From Bremia lactucae (taxonomy: Eukaryota; Oomycota; Peronosporomycetes; Peronosporales; Peronosporaceae): a DNA stretch of 58,383 nucleotides. Where the stretch lies: contig NC_090613.1 of the NCBI RefSeq assembly GCF_004359215.1, forward strand, positions 7,592,324 to 7,650,706. Direction: 5' to 3'. Below, in pieces: positions 54,216 through 58,383 of the stretch. The number at the start of each line of letters is the position of its first letter. Within the stretch, counting starts at the first letter, position 1. Made by a program: the position numbers and the translations under genes. The notes under the pieces are model-generated. The model was not told the origin of the DNA and searched no databases. It saw only the letters and a list, made by a program, of their open reading frames with translations.

Positions 54216-54244
54216 ATACTTTAGCTGGTTTAGAGACAAACTGA
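54125..54244 (+). CDS. Small ORF with signal-peptide-like N-terminus, 39 aa
   Basis: The frame reads MPATPIKSVYACLSAVVV, then an Ala-rich hydrophobic stretch and ADDTLAGLETN before TGA. The shape is that of a signal peptide with a short tail, and it may be the head of a truncated secreted protein. It overlaps the inverted repeats, so it may also be chance coding of a palindrome. Confidence 0.25.
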   Translation: MPATPIKSVYACLSAVVVASAAAGLGAAADDTLAGLETN

Positions 54245-55032
54245 TGTAAAAATATATAAATATCAATAATTGACGATTTTTTTAATATTGATTAATTATA
54301 AATCTGTCGGGTGCCAAATTTAGATATAGGGTTGTAAAGCATGCGATGGATTGTTGCATATGTGTTCGCGAAGCAAAAGATATATCTTCGCGGAGATTAA
54401 CAAAATTACTCTGTCGTTTACAATTAGTCGCTAAGTGACCGATGGTCAAGGGATGAAGCAACGGGTGTCTGGTTACTTAATATTAATTCCTATAAAGTAA
54501 CGGGCTAAAGTTGCCCTAATGTTACACAGTCCCCGTTAAGTACACTTGGTGTACCAAAAAGGATGGTCGGTTACTAAATTAAAGTAATTATAACCATCAC
54601 TCTGGTGTTGTTCACATTTATGACCAACCCTTGTGTATGTGATTCATATAGGTGCATTCACATTAGGAGGGATGACGCTTAGCGTCATCCGTTACGCGAG
54701 GTATCTAGAAAGATACGCTCGCAATAAATATCAAGTGTGTTATCTATAGAGATGACATACGGATTGGTAAAAATAGGTATTTATATTTAATGCAGTTAAA
54801 TATAAATCAGTCTGAAAACTACTTTCTACTTCGTAAATGCGCACGAGGAGCCGGATTACCGCTCCCGTGACGACACCTAACCAGAGTACTTAGTGCGTTT
54901 GGTGAGGTCGCTAACGCGCCCACCAAAACTATCTCACTGCTCGCAAGAGAAGCTGGTTAAACCGCTTCCTCGCTGTGCTAGGGTGTGTGTCTAATTAGAG
55001 CGTGGCTGCATTACGACTTGCCCGCCTAGACT
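54245..55032 (+). other. Probable 5' LTR/leader of family C
   Basis: The stretch precedes a PBS and has no gene. It contains hairpins such as ggatgacgc/gcgtcatcc near 54673-54693 and cgcgaag/cttcgcg near 54369-54395. LTR limits could not be set because the 3' LTR is outside the window. Confidence 0.4.
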
Positions 55033-55050
55033 TGGTAGCACTTGAAATCC
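55033..55050 (+). promoter_or_regulatory. Primer binding site, family C
   Basis: TGGTAGCACTTGAAATCC shares its first 11 bases with the family A PBS. It lies about 50 bp before the gag ATG. Confidence 0.5.
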
Positions 55051-55083
55051 CGTCCACGACCCGCATCTCTGCGTGTGTAAGTA

Positions 55084-55830
55084 ATGATGAGCCTCAACAT
55101 TGATTGGGCTCACTTTCTCCATCTCTCAGAACATCATCGGGAGGTGGCAGGGCACATGGCGCAGAGATTTGGTAAACAAGCTCTGGTCAGGCTCCTGGGT
55201 AATCCTCCTGAGCAACATGTTGCTCAGTTGGAGCAGTTTGAGGCATTCGTGCTCAGACAGCGGAGAACCGCGTCCGAGGCACAGCGCCATGCTGCGGCAG
55301 AGTCCGTCACTCAGACTCAGGATGAGCTGAGGCATGAGCAGGCTCGGAGCGAGGCTCTCAACAGAACTGTTGAGATGCTCTCTGCCCGGCCGCATCAGCC
55401 GAAGCCCATTCAGACGGACCCGCCCAAGTTCGATGGAACTGCGGCGCACACGATTGTCCACTGGCTTTTAGCCGTGGAGCAATGCGGTGTCGCACAGCTC
55501 ATCGAGGACGACAGCCGGATGGTCTCGTATGCCGTGTCGCATCTGCGCGGTGAGGCCTCAGAGTGGGCTTACTCGGCGCTTATGGCGGACAGAAAGGCGT
55601 TCCCTACATGGGCGATCTACCTGCCGCAGAACAACGAAGTGTTGCTTCAGCCGCATCTTTGCAGCCGACAGGCGAAGCGATCTCTGCAAGAGTATGTGCA
55701 GGAGATGCGCTCGCCGTCGGCGTCCATTACCGTAGATCCGATTCCGGAGCACATTAAGGTGTCTACGTTTATGAACGGACTACGGCATGGCCCATCGCGA
55801 CAGGCCTTTTTTAAAAAAAGGTGTCGTTGA
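55084..55830 (+). CDS. gag capsid protein, family C
   Basis: A 248-codon open frame starts MMSLNIDWAHFLHLSEHH. A coiled-coil N-terminus (TQDELRHEQARSEALNRTVE) is followed by a capsid domain: DPPKFDGTAAHTIVHWLLAV, VSHLRGEASEWAYSAL and LQEYVQEMRS. It ends prematurely at a poly-A run (FFKKRCR), which looks like a frameshift. A degenerate zinc knuckle (CGKCGQMMARFY) lies downstream near 55973. Confidence 0.75.
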   Translation: MMSLNIDWAHFLHLSEHHREVAGHMAQRFGKQALVRLLGNPPEQHVAQLEQFEAFVLRQRRTASEAQRHAAAESVTQTQDELRHEQARSEALNRTVEMLSARPHQPKPIQTDPPKFDGTAAHTIVHWLLAVEQCGVAQLIEDDSRMVSYAVSHLRGEASEWAYSALMADRKAFPTWAIYLPQNNEVLLQPHLCSRQAKRSLQEYVQEMRSPSASITVDPIPEHIKVSTFMNGLRHGPSRQAFFKKRCR

Positions 55831-56196
55831 CGATGGAAGAGGCAATATAAATTGCCTTGGTTATGGAAGCAATACTACAACAGTGCCTCTACGACAGCTT
55901 ATATAAGCCGTAGGCCGAGAGGTCAGATGGCACTCTCATGGAGTTGGGCAATGAAAACGCTGTCAGTTACAAATGCGGCAAGTGCGGCCAAATGATGGCT
56001 CGCTTCTATGCCAGGGTCTCTGCTGGGGCTAAGACGCCCAGCAAGAGGACTCCCTACTAAAAGGGCGATGGCAAGAACCAGTGTGCGAGACGCATGAGTC
56101 CTGATCGACCACTGAGGGGTCAAGAAATGCAAGAGCGCAGTAGGAGCGGGATGCTCTACTGACGCGGACTCTGAAGCTATCCCTAAGTATAGAGTT

Positions 56197-56571
56197 GTGG
56201 AACAAATGGGTAGCATAGTCCCTGAGGTCTCGAAATTTCGGACCTCAACCCTGCTGGTCTATAGCGCTACTGTAAGAGGCTATGACCAGGTGATGACCCT
56301 CCTAGTGAATTCGGATGCATCACAAAATTTTGTGAAACTCGCGGCTCTAAGAAAGAGACCGGCGATGTTTGAGTCGCTTTGCCAGGATGGCAAGCGAGAA
56401 GAGGCGCTCCTTGGTTTAGCGAACAGCGTGCTCGTTAAGTCTGAGGGAGTTCAGGTAGAACTCGCCTTCAGCTTTAGTGACTTCTCTTGTATAGTAAAGT
56501 TCACAGTGCTAGATATGGAGAGTCCGTATGACCTCATCCTAGGTATGCCATGGTTTTCAAAACACCAATGA
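56197..56571 (+). pseudogene. Protease, family C, active site altered
   Basis: The expected active site LxDSGAS reads LLVNSDASQNFV, so the catalytic Asp is Asn. The domain end SPYDLILGMPWFSKH is normal. A TGA follows at 56569-56571. Confidence 0.65.
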
Positions 56572-57340
56572 TGGATAGACTGGCGTACACGCACAGTGAT
56601 GAACTCTATGCAGGACATCGGAAAGGATGTGCTCCTGCGAGAGGCCTATGGAACTGATGTCGTGTCGAACACAGTTGAGGGTGCGTTGATGGGATGTCAA
56701 ACGTCACCAATTCCTACCCAGCTCGTGGAGACTGAGGTAGTGAAAAGGACGATGACAAGTAGTCATGCGTCCGAATGTCCTGCACAGAGCCAAAAGCCTG
56801 TAGCAGTAGACGGCGAGCTGACAGGAAGTCAAGCGTCGCATAAACCGGCACAATGCCTAGAGCCTGGTGCTGTTGGAAAAGAGTGCGTTAGCCAGGAGAG
56901 CAACGGCACCCGCTTCCAAGTCAAAGGTCATGGTGACTCGAAGAACGATTACCCGACAGATTAGGACGGTTTAAGGCACGTCTAAACGAGTGACCATTGG
57001 ATCAGTCCCTAATAAAGAGGACGGGCCTTCGAACGAGGTCTTAAAGGCCGTCAAAGACGAATTTGCGGAGGCATCCTCAGTTGAGGTGCTCCGGCAAGTT
57101 TTTAAATCTGCCGAGGAGATAGTAAATCTCCCGGAGATGTCGTGGGATCTCGTCCTTGCCGAGTTAAAGGAAGGGAAGATCCACGAAATAGTTTCACCAG
57201 TTCCAGAAGAGAACTTGGTGGACTATTGCTCGTCATTCACAATGGACGAGAGCGTCCTAGAAACAGACATAAAGAAACGGTTCGATACTCAAGACTGGAA
57301 TGCCTTGAGAGACGGTCCATTCTTTGAGAGTCTGTGGAAA
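56572..57340 (+). pseudogene. Protease-RT linker, family C
   Basis: Open stretches from 56596 and 56990 carry no domain. They include TDVVSNTVEGALMGCQTSP and AVKDEFAEASSVEVLRQVF. Short inverted repeats are much rarer here than in family A. Confidence 0.45.
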
Positions 57341-58300
57341 CATCGCGATGTGTTCCCAGAAGAAGTGCTGAGCCGCCTACCAGCAGATAGGGGCATCGGG
57401 TACGAGATAGACCTCGAACCTGGCACCAAGTATTGTGTGACCAGGCAATGGCCGTTGCCGAAAGAACAAGTCGATTATATCGATAAGCTCTTCGACAAGC
57501 GAGCCAAGGTGTGACATGTGCGTGAGAGCAAATTGCCTCACTGTAGCCCGACCTTTTGTTTTCGTAAAGCGACAGATAGCGCTTTGTTTATGCTTATAAT
57601 AAGCTGAACACGGCGACCATACCGGCGCAAACGCCAATCTCGCTGAAAGATACCGCTTGAGGTGCTTACAGCTGTTTTGGCTACATCGGACTCTCTCATG
57701 AGTACCTGATACTAGCCATCCTTCAAATCAACGCGGAAAAGATAGTTGACTTACCCATGGAGGTCAACAAGAAATGCTTTGGGAGTGGCTTGTGATGCCC
57801 CAAGGGTTGAAAAGTGCATTAGCGACATTCAACCGAGTGGTGGCTCACGTGATGCGTCAGCACGGTGCCTACGCGCCCCATTACTTTGACGATGTATTCG
57901 TGAATAGTAGGGCCGAGGACGGACTGAGCGCAATTGAGTCGCACAAGCGTCATTTAGACGCTGTGTTGCAGACTTTGAAGGACACCCAATTGTATGTCAA
58001 CTTGCAAAAGTGCGTCATAAGCGTCCCTGAGATACCTGTGCTGGCTTGCATCGTAAGGTACACATGCTGTACAAGCAGACCCAGACAAATAAAAATCAGT
58101 TAAGGAATGGCCAATCCCACGGCATGTGAAGGTTTTTGCGCCAATTCCTAGGGCTCGCTAAATACTTGCATAAAAATAGCAAGAATTATGCTGAGCAGAC
58201 TAAACCATTTTCTGACCTCCTTAGAAAGGACGCAGAATGGGTTTGGTTAAAAGAACAAGATGATGCGTTCACATCAGTATAGATATCTCTTGTAGAGGCA
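57341..58300 (+). pseudogene. Reverse transcriptase, family C
   Basis: RT fingers read GYEIDLEPGTKYCVTRQWPLP. The palm reads LWEWLVMPQGLKSALATFNR, then APHYFDDVFVNSRAEDG with an intact YFDD box. A TGA at 57512-57514 and later shifts break the frame. The sequence continues into RNase H at the window end. Confidence 0.75.
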
Positions 58301-58383
58301 CCGGTCTTGGCATTGCCAGACGCAGATAAACCCTTGAGTGTCGTCTGCTATGCAAGTAATTTTGCAATCGGCAGCGCGCTCAT

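Larger units (their letters stand above)
55084..58383 (+). mobile_element. Ty3/Gypsy family C element (right end outside window)
   Basis: Gag, protease, linker, RT and the start of RNase H follow in Gypsy order on the plus strand. Codon use is more GC-rich than in families A and B, and fewer breaks are present, so it is probably younger. It is still defective in protease and RT frame. Confidence 0.85.

Overview
The window looks like nuclear DNA of a plant-pathogenic oomycete (Peronosporales, downy mildew or Phytophthora-like). The reasons are dense genes with few, very short GT-AG introns (52-73 nt), oomycete-style initiator motifs close to start codons, and a heavy load of decayed Ty3/Gypsy elements. 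The species cannot be named from sequence alone.

Layout. 1-868: 3' end of a Gypsy family A element, cut by the window edge. 869-7235: a mitochondrial carrier gene and, head to head 36 bp away, a large PHD/ankyrin/HECT-like protein gene. 7423-7680: a tRNA-derived SINE with a 15-bp target duplication. 8380-15350: a decayed Gypsy family B element. 15401-25109: family A copy 1, interrupted by a 237-N gap and about 2.6 kb of very AT-rich mitochondrial-type DNA carrying cox1. 25531-39966: a conserved gene block. It holds a trehalose-6-phosphate synthase/phosphatase fusion, CHID1 (six exons reconstructed here), a long two-membrane-segment protein, a four-LysM protein, two divergent Ctr-type copper transporter genes with Cys-rich N-termini (one with a C-terminal HMA domain), and ERCC1/RAD10. 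40287-48249: family A copy 2, full length with target duplication CAATA. About 48465-54000: family A-like copy 3, badly decayed, with a nested solo family B LTR and an inverted reverse transcriptase block. About 54245-58383: a third family (C), running off the right edge.

The host genes read as housekeeping: carrier transport, ubiquitin/chromatin, trehalose metabolism, chitinase-like secretion, copper uptake and DNA repair. The retroelements all appear inactive; the catalytic motifs of RT or protease are broken in each family.

Two observations stand out. First, families A and B carry an antisense reading frame starting about 100-120 bp inside the 3' LTR. In family A its protein is recognisably conserved among four copies. 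Second, family A sequence, LTR included, is a near-continuous chain of short perfect inverted repeats (7-11 bp stems, loops mostly under 10 nt), far above chance. Family B also shows a perfect 30-bp palindrome and an ectopic piece of protease sequence inside integrase, so template switching is a plausible common cause.
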